Notes under the pieces: generated by a model
Database searches by the model: none
Told to the model about the DNA's origin: nothing
The model's input: the letters and a program-made list of their open reading frames with translations, nothing else
In this document: positions 35,448 to 46,058 of the stretch, piece after piece
Layout: each line of letters begins with the position of its first letter
Numbering within the stretch: the stretch's first letter is position 1
Position numbers and translations under genes: made by a program
Assembly: GCA_037043015.1 (NCBI GenBank)
Contig: CM073328.1
Coordinates: 7,117,409-7,181,408, forward strand
Source: Bryum argenteum
Taxonomy: Eukaryota > Streptophyta > Bryopsida > Bryales > Bryaceae
DNA: 64,000 nt
Direction: 5' to 3'

Positions 35448-38400
35448 GAATTGCAATCCCTTCTATTCTCATGTCAGCCCATGGGAGCAACAAGTGGCGA
35501 TCCTTCCGGAAGCGCACACATTGTGCAGCAACTGTGGTAAACCGTGTCTATCAAGTGTTCATAGCACTTAAAAGCCTATTTTCATTCCTAATGTTCCTCT
35601 CTCATCAAATATACGTTGCACCTCATTAGCACAATGGTTTGATATGTTGAGGTCATCGACGAACTCATGCATTACCGTATTGTGCAGCTTGTTCAAGTTG
35701 GATGGAGCCAAACATAAGATATTTCTGAGTCACTCAGGAGCTCAGAAGGATTTTGTGGAACAACTGTGTGTGGATCTTGAACGTCATGGATATTTCTTCC
35801 CGTTTTTTGATCAAAGACATCATAGTTTGCCAAAAGGGAAGGACTTTGCACCTCTTATAATGGAGGCAGCTCGATTATGTCGTGTCGCAGTGATAGTGTT
35901 GTCCGAGGAGTTTTTGTCTTCCAAGTGGCCAATGTTGGAGCTGGCTGAATTTTATTCTGCTCAACAACAACGTGGAGGAGAAGGACACAAGTTGCACATG
36001 CTTCCATTGTTCTTCAAGTTATCACTTGAGGATGTGAAAGACGAGGATCGTTGGATGCCTATATGGAAACAACATGCTAGTGAGGATGAAAGGATTGATG
36101 TGACAAAGTGGAGTGCAGCTGTGAAAGCCTTGTGCAAGGCAAATGGTTTGAGATTTGACAAAGATGCAATGAAGAAGGAAGTGGTGTATAGGAAGCTTGT
36201 TGTTGAAAATGTTTTTGGGTTGTCACCACCAGACTTGCTATACGGGAGCTCTAAAAGTATGGTGGGCTACAATCGAATGTGCAAGGTATGTGAGGATTGC
36301 CAAGAGTTCTAGATTTTTCAGTTATTTATCACTTCGACAATCTATGTAAGCAAAGTGTTGATTGTTGGACTTTATGATCTCGTGCCCGTAAAGCATACGA
36401 GGAGAAGTAGAGCATAGCAGCAATTAAACTCACTTATACAGTATGACTTATGACTTGTAGGTAGACATTTATTGTAGGACATTCTGGAGGTTAGTGTCGA
36501 TTAACATGAAGAGTTCATTATTTGTAAGTTTTCAGTTGATAGTATGTGAGCCACAAAGTCCTTCCACCTACTTATTCAAAGAATCTATACTTCAGTTGCT
36601 TTGAATCAGTATATTTGGTGACTTGGTGACTGTTGAGTGAGTGAGTTTGTGTTGAGTTGCAGGGCATATCGAGCCTATTTGTGAAAAACACCATAATAGG
36701 AGCAGATGTATTGGGATTATATGGAATGGTTGGGGTTGGAAAAACGACATTGTCAAAAGCCATGTGTGATTTTCTGTATGGAGAATATTTAGGCAAAGTG
36801 TGTCATGTGGAGTTGGGCAAGGGGCCAAGAGCACTGCGGCAAGAAAAGATCTTAAGAACGTTGTGTGGCTTCGAAAGAAATGTGTTGGACGATATAGGCA
36901 TGGATATTGAGAAGGTATTGCAATATATCATGAGACATGCTGAACTAGTACTACAGTATGTGAAGATGCATAGTGATTTTGCACCATGAATTTGAGAATT
37001 AACAATTAGTAATTGAAGAGCAAGACTAATTTGGAATGAGACTTACACATGCGCTTCTATATGGCAGGGACTGGCACAAATGAGATTGCACATGAGGCGG
37101 GAGCCGGTGCTCCTGGTATTAGACAACGTCACAAATGATGTTGATTTGCAAATGGAAGCTGGAATGTTCTTGATAGTTGGTTTTCATCCAAAGAGTAAAA
37201 TCATGATTATGGCAAAGAGCAAAGCAATTTTGGAGGATTTATTGCCAAATATTGAAATCTTCATGTCAATGCCTGGGTTGCACAAGGAAGAAGCAGGGGA
37301 ACTCTTTTTACAACATGCAGCTCCTATGAAGTCAATTTTCAATGTGACATGTGAAGAACAAAAGGTTATTGATATTTGTACTCGGAAATGTTGGTTTGAA
37401 TCAGAGAAAGGAGGAGCATATCATCCACTAGCATTGAGGGCATTGGCGGACTTCTTTTCTCGATTGGGCAAGTCCAAGGGCAACCAGATGTTGATTTGGA
37501 AAGATCATCTTGATAAGGGAATGGTTTCGAGGAGAGATGTGTGGAGTTCTTCAAAAGGCCTTTATGATATTTTGGATATGAAATTTAGCACTTTTGAGTT
37601 TGAAGAGAAGTTATTGTTCTTGGATATTGCATACTTTATTCGAGAGCGTCGGTACAAATATGACTATCTTGCAAACTGTGTTGACCTGGTTGAGATTTAT
37701 TCGAGATTGCATGATGAGAGTACAACAAAAATAAGACAAAAAGTAAGTAGGAAAACTTTGTGATCTACAAATGTTTATTTCTTGTTAGTGGAAGTCGCTT
37801 CTAGAAGGAATTGTGTGAATATGATGTTGGATGACTTACTTCATGTATATTATGGATGATCATTTTGTTCAAATCAAATGCTTCAAAGAAGGTTTTTTAT
37901 GGATGACTAACATAGAAAGGTGTCATGGAATTCAGTTGGAGGATTTAGAGAAGTCTGGCATGATCATTTTGGATGAAGATCGTTATAAATATATATCAAT
38001 GCCTGATTTATACATGGACTTCGCGGAGTGGTATGTGAGCGAGCATAAAGTGAAAGGATTGAGGAATGTTCGGGGTGTATTTCAAACTATGGGAACCAGC
38101 TTGAGAGTGGATGCTTCATCATCAAGTAAAAGTTGGGTTGATCTTGTGAGGCTTCAAATGAGTGATATATCACCTGCAAATGCACGACTTTTATTGGGGA
38201 AGGCAATGCAAGAAATGAGCAATCTTGTGGTGTTACAACTTTGGGATTGTCCCAACATCACAGTGCTAAATCTCAAGGGGCTTGATTGTCTACGGTATTT
38301 GGAGCTTCGTGAGCTTAGAAATTTGGTAACAATGTTGTTGCCGGGGAATTCAAGTATGGATGAGTATTCAGGCATATATGATACATTACAACATGTGGAG

Positions 38401-38838
38401 TTGAATACCTTACATAATCTATGCGATTTGCCTGACTTTAGGCCATGCACATCCTTGCATTTCTTTATGTTGAAATACTGTCCAAGATTGACAAATCTTG
38501 GAGTTTGAGAGTGTCCTCACCTGAAAGAGTTGACTATCCGGAGTATAGTTGAAGGCCAATATAATTTTGATGGAGAATACAAATTTGAAGGCCTGCCAAA
38601 TTTTGAGTCTTTACACGCGTTGGAGACGTTACAAGTCACTTCATTGGGGTTTGATGGCTTCATTTATGCAATTTGGAAACAAGTGAGTGATGTGGAGGAC
38701 ATGAGAGGTATAGATATCTTTGCGAGGGAGAATGGGTATTTTAGAGAACTATTTTGCAAACTCCACACCGCATGTTTACAAAATTGGAAACATATTTGGT
38801 TAGAGACCAACTTTAGAGAACTGGAAGAGACCAACTGA
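35448..38838 (+). pseudogene. TNL2: truncated TIR-NB-ARC-LRR copy
   Basis: Exons correspond one to one with TNL1: 35448-35536, 35688-36285, 36663-36959, 37068-37742, 37936-38508, with identical lengths and phases for the TIR and both NB exons. The copy begins inside the penultimate N-terminal module exon, so the promoter, the myristoylation exon and most of the module are missing. If translation starts at ATG 35481 (MGATSGDPSG) the product is about 732 aa. TIR (IFLSHSGAQKDF, SEEFLSSKWPMLELAEF), P-loop GMVGVGKTTL and LLVLDNV are intact. The MHD position reads MPD (SMPDLYMDF). In the LRR exon TTG GAG of TNL1 is replaced by TGA GAG at 38506-38508, which removes the last ~110 residues; the frame beyond stays open to 38838. 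It could be expressed as a truncated TIR-NB protein or be a pseudogene. I lean to pseudogene. Confidence 0.7.
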
Positions 38839-39230
38839 TGTTTTTTAGACCTTTGTTTCCGTACGCACCTTTATCGATGCGGTAAACTAGCTTTGTAGAG
38901 ATTGATATGATTGTAGAATCAGATTTAGATTCAATACCACATTGATCCTTTTGTAGGCCAACAAATGTAGGTCACTACGTGTTGGTACTTCATCAACTTA
39001 TGCATTTTCATGACTATGTAGTTTGTGCTAGATTGGAAGATTGATAGAACGATGCTTCTTGTAGTGAGATTTCTACATTTGCATTAAATAATTGAATGAT
39101 ACTTATTGATTTGATGCTTCTTGTGCAAGTTGAACACATAGAGTATTTGTTAATCCTCGATTGTAGAAAAGTGTAAGATTATTTCCTCCAATCTCTCCAC
39201 AAGTATTTTTACCACAAATATTTGATGTTA

Positions 39231-39264
39231 CCATTAGAGAAAATTTGGGGTGTGAGGAAGGCCA
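39231..39264 (+). repeat. Left TIR of the 12.7 kb element
   Basis: Begins CCATTAGAGAAAATTTGGGG. It pairs with 51912-51945 with one mismatch in 34. Confidence 0.85.
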
Positions 39265-39860
39265 GTACTTTTGGCTCGAAAATCAATAAATTTTTTTCGA
39301 TAAATGCTGAAATTACATATAAATAGTACTGACCCGAGTTCACATCAAAACTGCCCGCCAATGGGGAAGAAGCGGCATGGCCTTGGTGGCAACGTAGTGG
39401 GCCTAGTTGACCACCGGATTGAAGGATGTGGCAGTTAAGAAGGACCGGAATTCATGAGTGGCGGCCGAGGTGGCAACGGCCGTGCTTGCCGCACGAGTAC
39501 CGGCACAATGAATGCTCAATAAAATAACGATGCTTTAAACTATTTTATGCCCACCTCGTAGTACCACAACAATGTAAATGTAAACGTGAAAAAGGTTTTA
39601 CTTGTTGGAAAACGGAATCCACTACCTTAAATCAACGTACCGGCGTTCTAGAGGGTGATGGGGAAGTCCTTTTGGGTTGACTTCACATTCCACTTGGACA
39701 TGCCAATTATAATTGTGCACAAGTAGAATAGCTTCCCGCCAAATGAGTTGGCTACATTCATGTTGCTCCTAGTTTGCATGGCATAATGTTGAGCGAGTGC
39801 GAGTCAAATGCTCTCCCGCCAAATGAGTTGGCCTCTTTCGTGTTTCCACCAAGTGAGTTG
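39260..39860. other. Left subterminal region of the 12.7 kb element
   Basis: Noncoding. It contains CCCGCCAAATGAGTTGGC twice (about 39735 and 39815) and a weaker third copy, CACCAAGTGAGTTGG, at 39848. Confidence 0.5.
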
Positions 39861-39867
39861 GTTTCGT

Positions 39868-40260
39868 TGTGGCCTAGGGATATCATGGCACTTCTGCATG
39901 TTTCCAACAGAGGTCAAGGAGTTTAGAGTAGAGTTGAGCGTAGTTTTGCTCCACATTTATGCATTAGCTTTAGTTGTGTATTGCCTAGACTTGCTCATGT
40001 GAACAGGAAAGGTGTTCGAAGTTAGCTTAGTGGTACTACGAACAGTCATAGCAACTCTGGATGTTTCCAACAGGGGTCAAGCCGTCAAGGTTGTCAGTCT
40101 TGTTTTATAGCTTCAGGTCTTGAGCGGTGATTTACTTATGCGGTGAAAACAGGAGTTCGAAGTGAGTGTAGTTGTGGCCTAGGGACAGTTATGGCACTTC
40201 TGGATGTAACCAATAGAGATCAAGGTAGTAAGTCCTATTCAGTAGCTTTAGCTCTAGAGC
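39868..40260 (+). repeat. Three diverged ~150-bp tandem repeats
   Basis: Units start near 39868, 40023 and 40170. Each contains a form of GTGGCCTAGGGA..., then ATGTTTCCAACAGnGGTCAA, then a segment ending AACAGGAAAGGnGTTCGAA. The first two keep the exact 11-bp motif (39899, 40072); in the third it has decayed to TGTAACCAATA, inside the start of the coiled-coil ORF. Confidence 0.65.
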
Positions 40261-41340
40261 GTAGATTTGCTCCTGTGGTAAGGAAAGGAGTTCAAATTGA
40301 CGAACAAGTGCCGAAATCACAATTTCCAACCTTGAGAGATTGTGGAGCCACCAACATTGACCTATGGGTGGATGGTAATTTGTATCCATCACATCCACAC
40401 ACTAGAAAGCCACCTGAGTTTCATAGTGTGAAGTCACTTCTAGAATTTGTATGTCACGGAGAATCTGGCCTATTAGGATATGCTAAGAAACTTGTTAATA
40501 CAAATGATGTTGTGAAGGGCTTGGAGTGTGAATTGAGGAAAACACGCGCCTCTATTGCACTCTTGAGGCATGATGTTGATGTTGCTAATGAAAGGTGTAC
40601 CCTACGTTCAGAGGAACTTCTTGGAAGTAGTAGAGAAGAGATTGCAACATTGAAGAGTGAATCTGACGTTTTGAGATTTCGATGTTCTTCGCTAGAGCAA
40701 GAATTAAAGAATAGCACAGAATCTCATGCGGTTAGCCTTGCAGTAGCATTCGATCAGGGACGACAAGCTGCAGATCGACAAGCTGCAGATGAAGAGTTGG
40801 TTAGACTAAATCAGGATCTTGAAGTAGCGAAGAAGGCGTTACTCAAGCTTCAGAGGAAGTTAGAGAGGATAGTGAACACTCCAGTAGGTACACAAGTTAG
40901 AGCATCGAAGGGTCTGTCTGATTTAGCGAAGTGTGGAGGCGCAGACAAAGCGCGTATTGCAAAGATCCGAAGCTTGTTACAACCGGCTGTTGTTCAATCT
41001 GTGCATGTTGGAAACAAGACGTCGAATGGGAGGAAACGCTTGTGTGGTGGCAAGGATACACAAGATGAGACCGGGCAAGCACTTGGACGATTACTATCAC
41101 AAGGAGAGACATGGGCATTCTTTATCGAACCATGAAACAATTTTCTTTGCCACTAGGATGACAAACTACTACCTCAACGAGAATTGGGGAAGAATTGGGA
41201 GAGAAGGTATATTGGCGGCATGTGATATGACCGGAGTATCTCGGAAGGGATATGGTGAGATTTACAAAACAATCAAGGGGCGAGTGCGACTTGTTGACAA
41301 GCGCTTGAAGCCAACATTTTTACCAAACCCGCACAAGGTA
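40143..41340 (+). CDS. Coiled-coil protein of the 12.7 kb element (frame disturbed)
   Basis: A 330-codon frame starts at ATG 40143 and ends at 41135. After a globular first third it has a clear heptad-like region (residues about 120-250, for example LKSESDVLRFRCSSLEQELK and LVRLNQDLEVAKKALLKLQR). From about 41010 the plausible coding frame moves by one: the overlapping frame reads HLDDYYHKERHGHSLSNHE and NYYLNENWGRIGREG, up to a donor-like CACAAG|GTATCG at 41338. A frameshift in this copy or a missed junction explains this. It lies 5' of the transposase frame on the same strand and could be its N-terminal part. I do not recognise a family, and no enzymatic motif is visible. Confidence 0.45.
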
Positions 41341-41743
41341 TCGGATGAATCCACCCCATTTTATGATTCTTCTTACATTGTCTTCAAAATCGATATTATT
41401 TTCAAGAGGTTGAAAACAAACTTCAAGTAGATCTACTTTGCCAACATGCTAACATATGTCTTCTATCGAGGTAAGTTTGTTGCGACGAGAGCTGAATTCA
41501 AAGTTGATGGATCTTGTTGGTGACTACTACTACATCGAAAGTACATTGGAGATTCAATCAAATGCTCCAATGACAAGTACAAAAGAGAGAAGAAGAGGAA
41601 AGCGAGAGATAAGTCGGGTTGTCTTGACAAAGAAAGAATTCTTTGTTTGTTGATATTGAACACGTGCAAAGGACTATGGTGAAGTTATGCGGTTTTACCA
41701 CGGAAGGTAATTAACTTCTACGTAAAAATTTCGAGAATTTAGC

Positions 41744-43440
41744 GTGATAGAGTTGAATGAGATGTCTTGCAGAATGGTTAATGGGTTTCTAGATATTAAC
41801 TCCAACAATCTGTTTGAATTCACAGAAGTTGGAAACAAGCCGCTGGTGTTCGTGTTGAAGATGGATGAAGCGGAGATTATGCATGGAAGGAAGTTTGAAA
41901 GGGTTAGCATAACCCTCATGAATCGTGCGTTAGATACTAGCATTCAAAAAACTGACGATAGGTATTTCTCGGTCCAATCTAAAACAGAGATATGGCCTAT
42001 TGCGTGCTTTGAGGTTGCGAAGGAGTCCCACGAAGTGCTTCAGTGGGTGTTCCAACAAACGCAATTCCCTGCAGTGATCAAAGCACAAGATGAAGGTCAA
42101 GTACTTACAGTGGAGGGTGTTGGAACCTTCCAAGTCGAGTGGCATTTGTCCGCGGACATGAAAACAATCAAATGTTTGTATGGCTTGAAACATGGAGCCA
42201 ATGCCAAACATTCATGTATTTATTGCAATCAAGAGCGGACGAAACCTGTGGTGGGATCAGCTGGAAGTGTTACTTTGGAGGCTAAACGAAGGAAACATAC
42301 ATGGCATGGAGGTTTATTTGCTAGTAACGTACACTGTCAACCATTGTCCATTAGCAGAGAGTTACGGTGGAAGCCTATTCTACCACTCCCACTTGAGAGA
42401 GTACATATCTGCACTCTACATGCGTTGACGAGAATCATGGAGAAGATTCTTCATCTGCATTTCATTTTCATTTGGACTATGACAAATGAGGCCCGTCAAG
42501 AAGTTGCCATAGAGAACATGGAGAAGAGCTTGTCAGCAGCTGGACTTCATGGTGGCAACGTCCGCATTATGAAGGATCCAAAGCTAAGTGGTGTTTCCAG
42601 CAACATTCCTATCAAACCCTCCCTGAGTGGCGTGACTGCAGTCAGGATGTTCCAACCATCTACTTGGTCAGGACAAGATCGGGTTTGGAAGGATGTCCTC
42701 CGCTCAGAAAACAACACCCTCGACCAAGGTACGCAGTATTTGGACAGAGTCGAAATGTGGCAAGCGTTGGAAACAATATTGCCATATCTTGTGGGCCTTT
42801 CTTTAGATCAACAACAAATCGATACTTTTAGAGGAAAAATTAACAAGTGGGGAGAGCTCTATGTGAAGTGCTTTGGAGAAAACCATGTCACTCATTATAT
42901 GGTGAGTTTCCACTTTTGCATATACTGTAATTTTTGGTTAATAAGCCCTCGCCATCCTGGGCATATCTACATGTTTGAATTCTCCCACTAATTTCTCTTA
43001 TTATTGGCTTTGCAAAGATAACCTTGTGCGGCATGGTCCTTGGTTTGTGGAAACATACGGTAGCCTTCTTGCATGCTGGAACAATCAAGGCATGGAAAAG
43101 TCACATCATGCAAAGAAAGGCGGCTAATCAACACCATACTCGGCATGGTGGTACTAAAGACGAGAACAAGTGCTATTGTTCGCAGAAGATCAAAGATTTG
43201 GTATAGAAATATTCAACACAGGTTTGCTAAGCAAGAACAATTGCAAGCAACATGCAACGTCAGATCACAAGAAAATCAAGCAGCGTCGACAGCTCTAATG
43301 GAGAAGAAGAGGATAGCCTATAACGCAAGTAATGCAGTGGAGGCAGCTAGAAAGTGGAGGGAAGATAGAGTACGAGTAGGTAAAGCTTGGGTGAGAGAAG
43401 TTGAAGGCGAGGATGTGTCCAACACGCTTGTCATAGTCTA
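41744..43440 (+). pseudogene. DDE-like transposase of the 12.7 kb element, 3' part broken
   Basis: The main exon (about 41773-42900; acceptor TCTTGCAG, donor ATG|GTGAGT) encodes about 375 aa. Candidate catalytic blocks are VLKMDEAEI (first Asp), HLSADMKTIKCLYGL (second Asp) followed by a zinc-knuckle-like CIYCNQ, and after the intron QGMEKSHHAKK (candidate Glu). This D...D...C..C...E order, with QG.E.....R/K near the end, is typical of eukaryotic cut-and-paste transposases. I cannot name the superfamily. The last exon is spread over three frames (HGPWFVETYGSLL; AANQHHTRHGG; AIVRRRSKIWYRN), which implies at least two indels. The role is to bind the TIRs and move the element; this copy is probably inactive. 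Confidence 0.55.
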
Positions 43441-43656
43441 AGTACAAATAGTGGTGACGTTGAGCAGTTTAGAATGTTCGCAACGTAGATAAGGTGCGTC
43501 CCTCATTTCTGTATTACTCCATTGCCGCATCTTCACCGGGATTTGGGATCGCTTCCTCTGTAACGATTGTCTTGTTGGCTGCATGTCATTATGCAATTGC
43601 TTACGACTCACATTCACTATTCAATTCAAAATAACTCCAAAAAAATGTATCGCCAT

Positions 43657-45118
43657 TCAAATGATATCACCTAGTTTTTCGGCGGCTACATCCTGCAACC
43701 TTGTCATCATGTTGGAAACGTCCTTCTCCATCCAGGAAGTAAGAGGGTATCCAAATTGAGCCATCCAAGCACCACTGAACTTATCTTCGCAACAGCGTGG
43801 GCAACCGTATTTTTGATCCCCAACAATTTGGGCAATGCATACGGGGTGGTACTCACACCCGCAAGAAGCAATAATCACAAAGACGCGCTACAAAACCTTG
43901 TTTTTTGCGGCCCGCACACAACTTTGGTTGTGTTCTCCCATAGCAGCGGGCGGACGACACTGTTGGATACATGAATGGAGCCCTCGGACGGAGCACGAAG
44001 GAAGGAGTTTTGAGCCTACGTACCTTCTCCTCGGATTCCACAACAGCAGCGTTGCACATTTCTAAAGTGCGTTTTCACAGTGCCAACGACCCCCCTTCAA
44101 TAGATTTTATTGAAGCTTTTGCGTGCTCTTCAGCCTCCGACATTGTGATCAATTTCTCCAATGTCTGTCGTTCCTGCAACAGCTTGTGCATAGACAACGC
44201 GCTCGCGCTCGTGCCTTCGCAACTTGGAGAAATAGGGTTAGAATGTATCCCTGAGGCATACCGGACCTCCAATTCTTCTCTGTCTTTAGCACAAGTGACA
44301 AGTGCCTCCTTTGATTCCGCCAAGGACCTCAAAATACCCTTGTGCGCGGCTGTTGCTTTGTCCCTGAGTTGGCGATAATCCAACAATTCTTCTTCTGCCT
44401 CCGCAAGAGCTTTCGAATTGTGCCGTGTTGGAGAACCTGTCCTAGTCCTCTTACGCCCGGTGGTAGTCGTGTAGAAATGGCTCATAATAGCGCACAAGTG
44501 CGCAAGTTGCTCCCTGATCGCAACAGGTCCCAGTTTGTGGCGGTTATGTTTCTTCTGGCTTATTCGAGTGTTGCGCCTTTTGATCGCTTCTGACACCCAG
44601 TCAATTTCCAGGTTGTGCACGAATGTGGCATAGCAAGCGCGTAAGAACCTCAAAGAAAATTGGTCATTGGAAATAGAGCCACCATACACAAGCTTGTGGT
44701 GTTCAAAAAATTGTTTTGCTTGGATTTTGTCAAGACACAAGCTCATTGGAAACCTGTATGGATCGGTGCCTGTCTTCCATTTCTCTCTGATCTCCTCCTC
44801 AGTGACTTGCGTTAGGTTTGCAACTTGATCCACCGGTGTTCCACGAGGGCACAATCCCGCAACAACCGTGAAGAATCGCGCATCGTAAACACCGTGCCTT
44901 CCTTGAAGCACGGGGGCAGCAGCGGTTATCAACTGCTTCAGGTCTTCAGGAATTCCATCCAGTGGGATCGGCTCTTGAAACTCATCTTCTCCGGACAACG
45001 TCTTCTCTACTCCGCCAGGGCTCTCAATCTCTTCAGGCACATGCTTCGTTTCCACCTCCGGGGACTCTCTGTGATCTCCCGAATTCCTCCTGCAAGCACG
45101 AGCAGGTTGTCTGGACAT
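43657..45118 (-). CDS. Coiled-coil/RING-like protein, minus-strand paralogue (two stops)
   Basis: It starts at ATG 45118, directly after the motif TGTTTCCAACATG. The N-terminal domain (residues about 45-220) includes LKQLITAAAPVLQGRHGVYD, FSLRFLRACYATF and KLGPVAIREQLAHL. A coiled coil follows (about 230-330). An in-frame TGA at 44077-44075 interrupts it, and the same frame continues to a donor EEK|GTACGT at 44024. An acceptor at 43960 (ATCCAACAG) leads to a zinc-finger exon ending CGCEYHPVCIAQ and GCPRC, with one further stop upstream of it. Pattern C-x-C-x2-H-x2-C-x11-C-P-x-C is shared with the plus-strand paralogue. Molecular role unknown; RING-like fingers suggest protein interaction or ubiquitin ligase activity. 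The stops mean this copy may be dead. Confidence 0.55.
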
Positions 45119-45128
45119 GTTGGAAACA

Positions 45129-46058
45129 GATAGCGAGTACTACGTATTGAGTCTGAGGCTACTACATATTCTACAACGTACTCTGAAAGGCTAGAAGAAA
45201 ACTTAGAGAAAGAAAAAACATTGGTACCACTCCGTAGGAGGAGTTGGTACTTGTTGGTTTGAGGCGAATCATAACACTCAAGTTGATGATGTCAACTTCA
45301 TCATGTAACTTGCTCAAAGCTTCTAATCCATCAGTTCGTTACAAGTGATGATTGCTTTCCTTTTGGAATTACGTCAAAGCCTCACATCAGTTTATCACAT
45401 ATGATAATTACTTTGCAATGAGTAACTTGCAACTCACTTGGTTGTTGCCATCAATGTTTTTCTTCAACAATCCTTCAAAATCAATGAATTTGATTCACTG
45501 ATGATCCTAATCAAATACCCAAATATCTCACACGGCAAGTAATCGAGCACCTAAGTAACCGAGCACCTAAGTAATCGAGCACCCGAGGTTCCCACGTGCA
45601 AAATTTTTAATTAAACTATGCACCATTGCAGTTCGTTTCCATCGACTGCGTCAGTGTCTCCCTCCGTTTCGATGGCCGCTTGTTTTTGCCACCTCCGAGT
45701 CTCAGACGTCGATCGCTGCCGTGTCGCTGCCATGTTAGTAGCTGCGGTGTTAGTGTCGTTTCCGTGTTAGTGCCGCTGCGGTGTAGAGCTTCGTTGCGGT
45801 GTAGAGCTTCGTTGCGATTTGGTGTCGGTGCGACGCTTAGAGCTTTCTTAGTTTTCGGCAGCTTAGGGTTTGTTTGCGGTAGATAGTTTCCAACACGTCG
45901 TGAGTGCTGCTGTATGTTTCCCTAAGTGTCGCTGTGAGCTTGTGTTTAGGGTCGCTGTGAGCTTGTTTTTAGGGTCATTTGTGTCATTTTGTGAGCTTGT
46001 CTTCCAGTTTAGGTTTATCGCTTGTGTGTGGTTTATCGAACTTGTAGCGGTTTCCAAC
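45129..46058. promoter_or_regulatory. Intergenic region between the divergent RING-like genes
   Basis: The 0.93 kb between the two start codons carries a triplicated GTAATCGAGCACC-like repeat (about 45540-45585), CT-rich leader-like sequence and motif copies at both edges (45118, 45885, 46049). A bidirectional promoter is inferred from gene orientation. Confidence 0.4.

Noticed and set aside
43971..44593. Plus-strand ORFs of 135 and 83 codons
   Set aside because: They are antisense to the minus-strand coiled-coil gene, whose homology to the plus-strand paralogue fixes the coding strand.
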